Part shown: piece by piece, positions 44,271-52,234 of the stretch
Position numbering within the stretch: position 1 is the first letter of the stretch
How the letters are laid out: every line of letters begins with the position of its first letter
NCBI GenBank assembly: GCA_024178355.1
Contig: JAMZNZ010000001.1
Span: 124,001 to 188,000 of the forward strand
DNA from: Maricaulaceae bacterium EIL42A08
Lineage (GTDB): Bacteria > Pseudomonadota > Alphaproteobacteria > Caulobacterales > Maricaulaceae
Length of the DNA stretch: 64,000 bases
Direction of reading: 5' to 3'
Made by a program: the position numbers and the translations under genes
The notes under the pieces: model-generated
What the model was told of the DNA's origin: nothing
The model's input: the letters and a program-made list of their open reading frames with translations, nothing else
The model's database searches: none

Positions 44271-45545
44271 ATGCAAAAGCTTCTGAACCGCCTGGTCGGA
44301 GAACCGGTCAGCGCCGAAGCCTCCGACCTAACTGACGCAGCCCGCGCGCAGGAGCCGCGCAGCGCCCTCATCCACATGATTGCACTATCGGCCAGCAAGT
44401 CGGCCGACGGCCTGTTTGATCCCAAACTGATCCTCGCTGCACTGATGGGTAGCCTCGGCGCTTCGACCGGACTTGTTGGTCTGCTTGTGCCAGTCCGCGA
44501 AGCCGGGGCGCTATTGCCTCAGCTCCTGCTGGCAAGCCCTGTGGATAAAGCAGAGCGTACCAAAATATTCTGGATCGCGGGCGCAGTCGGTCAGGCCATC
44601 AGCGCGCTTGCTGTGGCCGCTTTGGCCGTCTTCACAAGCGGACAGCTGGCTGGACTTGCAATCCTTGCAGCAGTCGGGCTGCTGGCCCTCGCCCGAAGCG
44701 CCTGCTCAGTCAGTTACAAGACCGTCCTTGGCAAAACCGTCGACCAGAGCCATCGCGGACGGGTGACCGGCCTTGCCACCTCTGTCGGAGCGGCGGCCAC
44801 TCTGATCAGTGCAAGTGCGCTGATCCTTGAAGTTCTGCCTCGCTCGAGCCTGCTCGTTGCTTTCGTGGTCTGCGCAGGCGTGTTCTGGGTACTCGCGGCC
44901 CTGACAATGCTGAGCCTGCCAGAAGACACCCGTGGCCTGGGCAAGACCAAACCTGATCTTGAAGACCAGCTCGACGCTCTCGAACCGGCCTTGAGACGCA
45001 CCTGGTTTCGCCAGTTCATTGCGACGCGGGCACTCCTCAGCGCGACGGCATTCGCCCCGCCATATTTCCTTTTAGGGATCGAGGGTAGCGCCCAGCTGGC
45101 GTCTGTTGGATGGCTGGTTCTGGCAAGCGCGCTGGCGAGCCTGATCAGTGGATATATCTGGGGACGTGTCGCCGATTATTCCAGCCGCCTGACCCTTATG
45201 ATTGCCGCAGTCAGCGCGGCGATCGTGCTTGGGGTCAGTGCTGCCCTTGCAATTGCCGGCTTCTTCGACACCCTTACCGCAAGCGTGGGCCTGTTCGGTT
45301 TGATGTTGAGCTATCAAGGCGTGCGCAGCGGCCGCTCGACCTATCTGGTAGACAAAACCGAAGCCGATCGTCGGGCACGTTACAGTGCACTCGCCAACAC
45401 GATTATGGGCGTTCTTCTTCTGCTCGGCGGAGCGGCGGCAGCGTTGGCGCAAAGCTTTGGCCCTGCAATCGCGCTGGCCAGCCTCGCGGTCTCATGCCTG
45501 TTCGCCTTCGGATATGCCCGCGCCCTTCCCGAAGCTCGAGCCTGA
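44271..45545 (+). CDS. Major facilitator superfamily transporter
   Basis: 424 residues with about eleven to twelve hydrophobic helices, in two halves separated by a charged loop (LPEDTRGLGKTKPDLEDQLD, around residue 220). A conserved cytoplasmic loop segment DQSHRGRVTGLATSVG follows TM4. It has a soluble N-terminal stretch of ~35 residues before TM1. No motif fixes the substrate. It lies 66 bases after the CorA-type gene and 15 bases before gdhA, so the four genes may form one transcript. Glutamate-related transport is possible but unsupported by sequence. Confidence 0.82.
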   Translation: MQKLLNRLVGEPVSAEASDLTDAARAQEPRSALIHMIALSASKSADGLFDPKLILAALMGSLGASTGLVGLLVPVREAGALLPQLLLASPVDKAERTKIFWIAGAVGQAISALAVAALAVFTSGQLAGLAILAAVGLLALARSACSVSYKTVLGKTVDQSHRGRVTGLATSVGAAATLISASALILEVLPRSSLLVAFVVCAGVFWVLAALTMLSLPEDTRGLGKTKPDLEDQLDALEPALRRTWFRQFIATRALLSATAFAPPYFLLGIEGSAQLASVGWLVLASALASLISGYIWGRVADYSSRLTLMIAAVSAAIVLGVSAALAIAGFFDTLTASVGLFGLMLSYQGVRSGRSTYLVDKTEADRRARYSALANTIMGVLLLLGGAAAALAQSFGPAIALASLAVSCLFAFGYARALPEARA

Positions 45546-45560
45546 CAAGGACAAAGTGTT

Positions 45561-46886
45561 TTGAATTCCAGTGAGATTGAAGCCTATCTTGAAGCCCACG
45601 CGCCCGGTGAGACCGAGTTTCACCAGGCAGTGTTGGAGGCAGCCCCCGATATCGAGCGCGTGATCAAAGACCTCGATCCTGATGGAGAGCACGGGCTGGG
45701 CGCGCGACTACTAGTCCCTGAGCGCTTGATCACCTTTCGGGTCGCCTGGCGCAACGACGATGGCGAAGTCGAGGTCAATCGCGGGTACCGGGTTCAGTTC
45801 AATGGTGCGGTCGGCCCCTACAAGGGCGGGCTGAGATTTGCGCCTTCGGTCAATGTCTCGGTGCTTAAATTTCTGGCCTTTGAGCAGGCGATGAAGAACG
45901 CGTTGACAGGATTACCGCTGGGGGCAGCCAAGGGCGGTGCCGACTTTGACCCCAAGGGCCGCTCGGAGCGGGAGATTGAGCGCTTTTGCATCGCCTTCAT
46001 GACGGAGCTGCACCGGCATATTGGCCCGGATCTGGATGTTCCAGCCGGTGACCAGGGTGTCGGCGCGCAGGAAATTGGCTGGCTGTTTGGCGCATACCGC
46101 CGGATCACTGGGCAGCACGTCGGCGTGCTCACCGGCAAGGGCACTGATTTTGGCGGTAGCCCCTTGAGACCAGAGGCCACCGGCTATGGCCTCGTCTACT
46201 TCGTTGAGGAATTCCTGAAGCACCGCGACGACGCGCTTGACGGTAAATCGGTGCTCATCTCCGGAGCAGGTAATGTTGCCACCTTCGCAGCGCACAAAGC
46301 GATTGAGAAGGGAGCCAAGGTCCTCACCCTGTCTAACAGCACGGGCTGTCTGGTTTGCATGAACGGCCTTACGGCCAATGCGCTGGACGCGCTAACCGTC
46401 GATCACGGCGATGCCGATAACCCGCTCAAGGCGCTCGCTGACAATATCGGGGCTGAGTTTCAAGACGACGCGACGCCGTGGGACGTCAAGGCCGACATTG
46501 CTTTGCCCTGCGCAACCCAGAACGAGCTCGACGAAGACGACGCGAAAACGCTCATTAAGAACGGCATCTGCCTGGTCGCCGAGGGCGCGAACATGCCCTG
46601 CACCGCCAAGGCCCAGGCCACTCTGATCGATGCTGGGATACCCCTTGCACCCGGCAAGGCAGCCAACGCCGGCGGGGTGGCCGTCTCCGGTCTTGAAATG
46701 ATCCAGAATGCCAGTCGTGAGCCGCGCACAGCCGAGGATATCGACACCAAGCTGAAAGCGATCATGGGGCGGATCCACCAGACCTGTGTGGACCAGGGTG
46801 GTGATGGCGCGGACCAATATATCCGTGGCGCCAACACGGCAGGCCTTCGCAAGGTGCTATCCGCGATGAAAGCACAAGGTGTGTAG
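45561..46886 (+). CDS. gdhA: NADP-specific glutamate dehydrogenase
   Basis: 441 residues, the usual length of the hexameric bacterial enzyme, which makes glutamate from 2-oxoglutarate and ammonium. Substrate-site blocks GYRVQFNGAVGPYKGGLRF and LPLGAAKGGADFDPKGRS (catalytic Lys residues), DVPAGDQGVGAQEIGWLFG with the catalytic Asp, and the Rossmann motif LISGAGNVATFAA are present; ANAGGVAVSGLEM is the conserved late block. Start is TTG at 45561 with AAGGA nine bases upstream; no in-frame ATG exists near the expected N-terminus. A weak hairpin at 46888-46915 with TTTT follows. The rare start codon may keep translation low. Confidence 0.93.
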   Translation: MNSSEIEAYLEAHAPGETEFHQAVLEAAPDIERVIKDLDPDGEHGLGARLLVPERLITFRVAWRNDDGEVEVNRGYRVQFNGAVGPYKGGLRFAPSVNVSVLKFLAFEQAMKNALTGLPLGAAKGGADFDPKGRSEREIERFCIAFMTELHRHIGPDLDVPAGDQGVGAQEIGWLFGAYRRITGQHVGVLTGKGTDFGGSPLRPEATGYGLVYFVEEFLKHRDDALDGKSVLISGAGNVATFAAHKAIEKGAKVLTLSNSTGCLVCMNGLTANALDALTVDHGDADNPLKALADNIGAEFQDDATPWDVKADIALPCATQNELDEDDAKTLIKNGICLVAEGANMPCTAKAQATLIDAGIPLAPGKAANAGGVAVSGLEMIQNASREPRTAEDIDTKLKAIMGRIHQTCVDQGGDGADQYIRGANTAGLRKVLSAMKAQGV

Positions 46887-46887
46887 T

Positions 46888-46915
46888 CTGGTTATGTGAG
46901 TGAATAACCGGTTTT
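46888..46915 (+). terminator. Weak terminator after gdhA
   Basis: CTGGTTAT-8-base loop-ATAACCGG (one G-T pair), followed by TTTTGG. It abuts the 3' end of the leftward tRNA gene. Confidence 0.45.
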
Positions 46916-46991
46916 GGTGGCGGGGGGGAGACTTGAACTCCCGACCTCACGATTATGAGTCGTGCGCTCTAACCAGCTGAGCTACCCAGCC
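46915..46991 (-). tRNA. tRNA-Met (CAT), elongator type
   Basis: 77 bases including encoded CCA. Read leftward the gene shows GGCTGGG as 5' acceptor strand, D-arm AGCTCAGCTGGTTAGAGC, anticodon stem CACGA-CTCATAA-TCGTG, T-arm GGGAG-TTCAAGT-CTCCC, and 3' acceptor strand CCCCGCC-ACCA. The elongator-type anticodon arm rules out initiator tRNA; lysidine-type tRNA-Ile is unlikely from the overall sequence. Position 4 (T) faces C69, a mismatch inside the acceptor stem; a G there would restore the usual GGCGGGG. Confidence 0.93.
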
Positions 46992-47099
46992 ATCCAAAAC
47001 CCGGTTCAGGGACGTTCATGCCTGAACGGGTGACGGGCTATACCCGCGCAGGCGCGCCAATTCAAGCGTCCCGCGCGGGCAATTCTCAGTCGTTAAGGC

Positions 47100-49139
47100 T
47101 TAGGCTGCGCGCACACCCTTGAGGAATTCGGACACTGCCTTCTCAAGGCCGTCCGACTCCGTATTCAGGGCGCTGGACGCAGCACTGACCTGCGCGGCAC
47201 ACTGGCCGGTCTCAGAGGCGGCGGCATCGACGCTCGCGATGGACTGGCTGACCTCGCGAGAGCCAGAAGCCGCGTCCTGCGCTGCCCGCGTAATCTCGCT
47301 GGCTGCCGCACGTTGCTCTTCCATGGCCGCAGCAATGGCCGCGGAGATATTGTTCATCTCGCTGATCACCTCGCCGATATTGGCGATAGCGTCGACAGCT
47401 TTGCCGGTTGCGCCCTGGATTCCATTGATCTGATCAGAGATGGAACTCGTGGCCTTGCCGGTCTGCTCAGCGAGTGTCTTCACTTCGCTGGCCACCACCG
47501 CAAAGCCCTTGCCCGCTTCACCGGCACGCGCCGCCTCGATCGTGGCGTTCAGGGCCAGCAGGTTGGTCTGCTCGGCGATGTCGTTGATCAGGCTGACAAT
47601 GTCGCCAATCTTTGTGGCCGCCTCATTTAGCGCAGCCACATCGGTATTGGTCTGGTCCACGCGGTTTGCCGCGTCCTGCGCGATCTCGGTCGAGCGCGAG
47701 ATTTGCTGAGCAATCTCAGCGATCGAACCGGTCATTTCCTCGGCAGCCGCAGCCACTGTGTCCACGTTTTCAGCCGCACGGCCCGAGGAGGCGTTCACCT
47801 GAGCCGTTGTCTGGGACGCACTACGAGACGATTGATCAAGCGCCGTCGCAGCAGATTCCATTTCCGCAGCGGCATCGCTGACCGCACCCAGGGCGCGCTT
47901 CGACACGTCTTCGAAGTTCGCGATCAGCTCCTCAATGGCACGGGTGCGAGCCGCGCGAGCCGCTTCACCTTCGCTGCGCTCAGCTTCCAGGCGCTGACGC
48001 TCGATGGCGTTGTCGCGGAACACGTTGACCGAGCGGGCCATGCCGGTGATCTCGTCCTTGCCGTCGGTTTCAAGGGCGTCACCAATTTCACCGCCAGCCA
48101 GGATTTCCATGGCTGTCGAGATATGGGTCAGGCGCGCCAGCAGCGACCGGCTGATATAAAGCCAGGTGATGGCTGCACCGGCCACAACAGCAGCAATGGC
48201 GAACACGATCATGATGCTTTGACCGAAGCCGATAGCCGAGACGCCTGCATTGCTCGCCTCTTCCTGTTCGGCGAGCGCTTCGTCGCGTGTGGTTTCCACC
48301 AGCTCGCTCAGGGCAGCATCGGCAAAGCGGGCCTCTTCAACCATCATCGTGGCTTCTTCAGCCATCGCCAGCTCTCGCTGGCGCAGAGCAAACACGTCAC
48401 CCGAGCCTTCAGACCGGGCGAGAAGCGCATTGACAGGGGTCCGGATCTCGTCAGTGACAATGTCACCCAGCAGCATCAGATTAATATCAAGGTCATCAGC
48501 GGCAAACTGGAACTCATCGCGGATATCAGCCACGTCGCCGGCCGAAGCAGCAGCAGACAGCTCAGCAATACGGGCGACAGCCAGATTGAGGGCCATATTG
48601 GCGCGCAGCAGCGATTCAATCGCAACCTCGTCCTCAGTCTCATCGAGCGTAGCTTCAAGGGCAGCTGAAGCTTCAATGCGCGACTGGAAGACGTCACGCA
48701 TGGCAGCATCGCGAGCTTCGCGCGCGTTCAGCTTTTCCGTCACCGGACCGGAAGCAGCCTCAACGGCGGCCGAAAGCTCGTTCAGCGCCGTGGTTAGCGC
48801 ATCGACCCGCGATGCCGCTACACCGGCCTCGCGCAGCCCCGTCACCGCTGCCGCTGCTTCTTCAAGCAGCGTGCTGAGGCGAGAGGCAGAAACCTGTTGG
48901 TCAATAGAGTTGCCAGAACGGGCCAGAGCCGCAAGCTCGCCGGTGATTGCACCAGACGCAGCTTCAAGACGCTGAGCGGCGGCCGCACGCGGCGCGCTTT
49001 CTTCTACCACCTGATCAAGGGCGCCTCGCGCTCCGGAAAACGCAAAAATCCCCGCCGTAATTCCGACGAGGGCAAGCAAAATGACCGATGCAAAGGCCGC
49101 GATTAATCGCGTCTGGACCGAGTGGATAGAGAACGTCAT
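47100..49139 (-). CDS. Methyl-accepting chemotaxis protein
   Basis: A 679-residue chemoreceptor. TM1 is at residues ~12-34, a helical periplasmic sensor region of about 260 residues follows, TM2 ([21 protein letters not shown]) is near 309-329, then a HAMP domain ([20 protein letters not shown]...) and the signalling domain with the highly conserved hairpin tip [20 protein letters not shown] and EVKTLAEQT. The sensor is rich in Ala/Glu/Asp with no Cache or PAS hallmark, so a four-helix-bundle type is likely. The C-terminus ([10 protein letters not shown]) has no CheR-tethering pentapeptide. It lies near, not inside, the flagellar genes. Confidence 0.94.
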   Translation of the reverse strand: MTFSIHSVQTRLIAAFASVILLALVGITAGIFAFSGARGALDQVVEESAPRAAAAQRLEAASGAITGELAALARSGNSIDQQVSASRLSTLLEEAAAAVTGLREAGVAASRVDALTTALNELSAAVEAASGPVTEKLNAREARDAAMRDVFQSRIEASAALEATLDETEDEVAIESLLRANMALNLAVARIAELSAAASAGDVADIRDEFQFAADDLDINLMLLGDIVTDEIRTPVNALLARSEGSGDVFALRQRELAMAEEATMMVEEARFADAALSELVETTRDEALAEQEEASNAGVSAIGFGQSIMIVFAIAAVVAGAAITWLYISRSLLARLTHISTAMEILAGGEIGDALETDGKDEITGMARSVNVFRDNAIERQRLEAERSEGEAARAARTRAIEELIANFEDVSKRALGAVSDAAAEMESAATALDQSSRSASQTTAQVNASSGRAAENVDTVAAAAEEMTGSIAEIAQQISRSTEIAQDAANRVDQTNTDVAALNEAATKIGDIVSLINDIAEQTNLLALNATIEAARAGEAGKGFAVVASEVKTLAEQTGKATSSISDQINGIQGATGKAVDAIANIGEVISEMNNISAAIAAAMEEQRAAASEITRAAQDAASGSREVSQSIASVDAAASETGQCAAQVSAASSALNTESDGLEKAVSEFLKGVRAA

Positions 49140-49173
49140 GTTTAAGCCCCGGTAAGGTTAATCCCCGATGTCG

Positions 49174-49208
49174 TAAAAAAACGGCGCGGGGTCGAGCCCG
49201 CGCCGTTT
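49174..49208 (-). terminator. Terminator of the TonB-domain gene
   Basis: 12-bp perfect stem AAACGGCGCGGG / CCCGCGCCGTTT with GTCGAG loop (49179-49208). Read leftward it is followed by a T6 run (the A-run at 49175-49181). It begins 12 bases after the stop of the small TonB-domain gene. Confidence 0.92.
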
Positions 49209-49219
49209 CTTCACAGTCT

Positions 49220-49552
49220 TTAGCCGCCGAAGTTAAAGTCGAAGCGACGCTCGACACCTTCAGTCGTCTCAGCAGCAGCTGCATAGCGCCACTGTTCAAG
49301 TGCACGCATCACTGCGCGGTCAAAAATACCGGACGGTGCGGACTCAACGACTTCAACGCCGTCGACAACACCATCCGGAGTCACATTGTAACGAACCACC
49401 ACGTGGCCCTCGATTTCACGGCGCTCAGCGGCGCGCGGATAAGCCGGCGGCTCAACCTCGACCAGCTCGCGCTCCTGCATGGCAAATGCCGGCGCACCGA
49501 ACATGCCTGCAGCAACAGCAACAACAGCGAAAACACCCGAAAACTTCTTCAT
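49220..49552 (-). CDS. Small exported TonB C-terminal-domain protein
   Basis: 110 residues. A cleavable signal peptide (VFAVVAVAAGMFGAPAFAMQ) precedes an ~80-residue TonB C-terminal domain: EPPAYPRAAERREIEGHVVV, YNVTPDGVVDGVEVVESAP and FDRAVMRALEQWRYA are diagnostic. It lacks the Pro-rich periplasmic spacer and a retained membrane anchor typical of TonB, so it may be a free periplasmic domain rather than an energy transducer. No exbB or exbD gene adjoins it. The ATG at 49552 gives the signal peptide; the open frame extends to 49711 without support. A strong terminator follows. It may assist or compete at TonB boxes of the three receptors in this window (inference). Confidence 0.88.
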   Translation of the reverse strand: MKKFSGVFAVVAVAAGMFGAPAFAMQERELVEVEPPAYPRAAERREIEGHVVVRYNVTPDGVVDGVEVVESAPSGIFDRAVMRALEQWRYAAAAETTEGVERRFDFNFGG

Positions 49553-49713
49553 GGTCACACCCAACCCTAATCGTCGCAGCCACCCTGTGTGGTCTGCTTC
49601 AACAAAGACACAAGACAGCTGGACTGTTTTCGCCCTTATGTCTGTCCTGTGATGTCTAGGGTTACGAACGAAGAAAATTGATGTTCGCTTAACGCGAGAC
49701 AATAAATGCAATT

Positions 49714-49774
49714 AACTGAAACCAAAGCAGTTTCAGTTCCGTATGACCCAGGTCATAATGAATGAATTCATTCA
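49714..49774. repeat. Three consecutive perfect inverted repeats
   Basis: AACTGAAAC / GTTTCAGTT (9-bp arms, 7-base loop, 49714-49738), TATGACC-CA-GGTCATA (49742-49757) and the 16-bp palindrome TGAATGAATTCATTCA (49759-49774). They lie just after the lpd stop (leftward) and about 160-220 bases upstream of the TonB-domain gene. The first could terminate lpd; the others look like regulator sites. Confidence 0.7.
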
Positions 49775-49786
49775 GTATAGGCGAAA

Positions 49787-51208
49787 TCAAGCCGAAATAT
49801 GGATCGGATGCCCCAGCGCCGCCAGCGCACTTTCGGCAAAGCCTTCGGTCAGGGTCGGGTGCACATGGATGGCCCCGGCAATGTCCTCAAGGCGCGCGCC
49901 CATCTCGACAGCAAGCGCAAACTCGCCCGACAGCTCGGAGACGTGCTTGCCGACCGCATGGATGCCAAGAACCACGTGATCGCTCTCTCGAGCCGTAACC
50001 CGCACAAAGCCACCGTCAGCCCCACCTTCCATGGTCAGGGCGCGACCTGAAGCGGCAAGCGGGAACTTGCCGGTAATGACGCTCTCGCCCTTGGCCTTGG
50101 CTTCATCCGGGGTCAGGCCAACGCCGACCAGTTCCGGCTCGGTAAAGCACACAGCGGCAATGGAGACAGGATCAAATCGCCGACGATGGCCAGCAATGAT
50201 TTCGGCCACCAGCTCACCCTGCTTGGTGGCTTTGTGAGCCAGCAGCGGCTCACCAACCAGATCGCCAATCGCGTAGACACCGCGCATGCCCGTACGGCAC
50301 TGGTCGTCGATCCTGATAAAACGGCCATCCATATCAAGGCCCATGTTTTCAAGACCCCAGCCTTGAGTAACCGGAGCGCGCCCGACCGCGACGAGGACCT
50401 TGTCGGCCTTCAAACGGTGAGTCTCACCATTGGCGTCTTCATACTCAAGGAAGGACTGACCGCCCTCCTCCACAACCGATTGGGCCTTGCAGTTCAGGTG
50501 CACATCCACCTTGTTCTTCTTTAGCCACATCTGGACCGGGCGGATCAGCTCCTTGTCATAGCTGGGCAGGATGGAACCCATCGCTTCAACAACGGCGACG
50601 TTCGAGCCCATCTTGCGGAAGGCAATACCCAGCTCCAGGCCGATATAGCCGCCTCCAACAACCACGAGGTCTTCCGGCAGGTCCGTCAGGTCCAAGGCTT
50701 CGGTCGAGCCGACAATCGTGTCGCCAAACGGCAGGGATGGAATTTCAACTTCCCGCGAGCCCGTGGCGAGAATGACGTTCTCGGCTTCGATGCGAACCGT
50801 GTCACCGTCATTGGTTTTAACCACACAGGTCTTGGCATTCTCGAAAGAAGCCCAGCCAGCGATCGCGTCGACCTTGGCGGCCTTGAGCAGCTGGCCAACG
50901 CCCTTGGTCAGCTTGCCAACGACACCATCTTTCCATTCGGTCAGGCCACCCATGTCAAAAGTCGGTTCTGCGCTAAGCGAGATACCCATTTCCGACTTGG
51001 TTGCGCTGTGGCGCATGTCTTCAAACTTGGAAGCGGCGTGAATAAAAGCCTTGGAGGGGATGCAGCCGCGATTGAGGCAAGTGCCGCCGAGCCCATCCTT
51101 GTCCACGATGATCGTATCAAGGCCCAGCTGACCTGCACGAATGGCTGCCGGATAGCCGCCCGGGCCACCACCAACAACGAGAACCTGGCATTTGCGGACG
51201 TCAGACAT
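49787..51208 (-). CDS. lpd: Dihydrolipoyl dehydrogenase (E3)
   Basis: A 473-residue flavoprotein that reoxidises dihydrolipoamide in 2-oxoacid dehydrogenase complexes. FAD motif VVGGGPGGYPAAIRAGQLG, the redox disulphide GGTCLNRGCIPSKA, NAD motif VVGGGYIGLELG, YAIGDLVGEPLLAHKA and the C-terminal catalytic HPTLTE are all in place. There is no lipoyl domain and no E1/E2 gene beside it, so which complex it serves is unknown; sequence style (GYPAAIRA) resembles branched-chain (BkdD/LpdV) E3 forms. GGAGG precedes the ATG. Three inverted repeats follow the stop. Confidence 0.94.
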   Translation of the reverse strand: MSDVRKCQVLVVGGGPGGYPAAIRAGQLGLDTIIVDKDGLGGTCLNRGCIPSKAFIHAASKFEDMRHSATKSEMGISLSAEPTFDMGGLTEWKDGVVGKLTKGVGQLLKAAKVDAIAGWASFENAKTCVVKTNDGDTVRIEAENVILATGSREVEIPSLPFGDTIVGSTEALDLTDLPEDLVVVGGGYIGLELGIAFRKMGSNVAVVEAMGSILPSYDKELIRPVQMWLKKNKVDVHLNCKAQSVVEEGGQSFLEYEDANGETHRLKADKVLVAVGRAPVTQGWGLENMGLDMDGRFIRIDDQCRTGMRGVYAIGDLVGEPLLAHKATKQGELVAEIIAGHRRRFDPVSIAAVCFTEPELVGVGLTPDEAKAKGESVITGKFPLAASGRALTMEGGADGGFVRVTARESDHVVLGIHAVGKHVSELSGEFALAVEMGARLEDIAGAIHVHPTLTEGFAESALAALGHPIHISA

Positions 51209-51301
51209 GGTGAGCCTCCAAAAATCGGCGCGACATAAATTCGACGCGGGTTTAACCGCTCACCGATGTTTGGAAAAGACCTGGACTGCCCGCGGCGCGC
51301 T

Positions 51302-52216
51302 TTAGCGCAGGAAGGGCAGCAAACTGACCTGGCTCAAGGATGCGAATGTCCTCGCCGAGACTTCCAAAGCCGTTTGGGCCTGGTTTAAGCGCGTGGCCGC
51401 TTCAGCCATATCGGCCTCTTCAATATCAGCGATCCAGCCTTGAAGATAATCGCTGCGGTCCTGGTGGCTTCTCAGGCTGGCTTCAATGCGGGCCTGTTTG
51501 GACCCGTTTTCGCCCATCGCGTCATTAATCGTCTCGAACGCAGCAATCACATTCGCGATCTCGCTTTGCAGGAAGGCCTGCTGGTTCGCTGTCACGGGCC
51601 CATCAAACGGGCCATCCGGGCCTGCGTTGAAATCAGCAATGCGCTCAAACGAGGCCATCAGGTCGCCGATGACTTCAGACGCCGTGCGGTTCACGTCAAT
51701 CGTCGTGTTCTCGTCAATGCGTGCGGTCTGGCGGCTTTGCGCATTTTCAAACACCGCACTGGTGTCCGGGACGGCAGCCTGGAGCTCGGCCAACGTTGTG
51801 GCGTTTAAAGGTGAGGCGTCAGTGCGCAAGCCAGAGAAGACAAAGGAATCGCCAAACTTGGTGTTGACCGCCGCTACCGTTCGATCAAAAGCCTCTCGCA
51901 CCTGATTCATCAGCGCCGTGCCGTCCGCTGTCGTCAGCGCGACACGCAGCTCTGTGGCCGCATCAGACATCTCGCGATAGGCCAGATCCTGAACCTCAAG
52001 GCGCGAAGACAGACGTTCATTCGTGGTAATGAAGGTCTCGGTCCGCACTTTTGCACCCCGCGCCGTCATCAAAGTCTCGGCCTGGTTGGCAAAGCCTTTG
52101 AGGTCGGACGCCTTCTTGCCGGTGGCGAGCTGATCGCGCGCATCAAAGGCGTCACGTTGGGCGCGCATCAGGTCCATCAGAGCAGATTGGGAGGCGGCTT
52201 GTGTTGAAATACGCAT
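51302..52216 (-). CDS. flgL: Flagellar hook-filament junction protein FlgL (HAP3)
   Basis: A 304-residue structural protein joining hook and filament, secreted by the flagellar type III system. The N-terminal flagellin-like helix MRISTQAASQSALMDLMRAQ and the C-terminal helix DMAEAATRLNQAQTALEVSA with LSLLPFLR-like ending (QVSLLPFLR) are the two coiled-coil halves that pair in the D0/D1 domains; the middle is the variable domain (FGDSFVFSGLRTDASPL). It follows flgK by 18 bases and should be on the same sigma-54-dependent late transcript. No signal peptide, as expected. Confidence 0.94.
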   Translation of the reverse strand: MRISTQAASQSALMDLMRAQRDAFDARDQLATGKKASDLKGFANQAETLMTARGAKVRTETFITTNERLSSRLEVQDLAYREMSDAATELRVALTTADGTALMNQVREAFDRTVAAVNTKFGDSFVFSGLRTDASPLNATTLAELQAAVPDTSAVFENAQSRQTARIDENTTIDVNRTASEVIGDLMASFERIADFNAGPDGPFDGPVTANQQAFLQSEIANVIAAFETINDAMGENGSKQARIEASLRSHQDRSDYLQGWIADIEEADMAEAATRLNQAQTALEVSARTFASLSQVSLLPFLR

Positions 52217-52234
52217 GTCTTAAACCCCTCTCGC

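Noticed and set aside
46892-46991. tRNA-Ile2 (lysidine CAT) instead of tRNA-Met
   Set aside because: The D-arm, anticodon stem and acceptor sequence agree with elongator tRNA-Met of alphaproteobacteria.
47703-48975. Plus-strand open frames of 241 and 321 codons
   Set aside because: Antisense to the Ala-rich chemoreceptor gene; GC-rich strand bias explains them.
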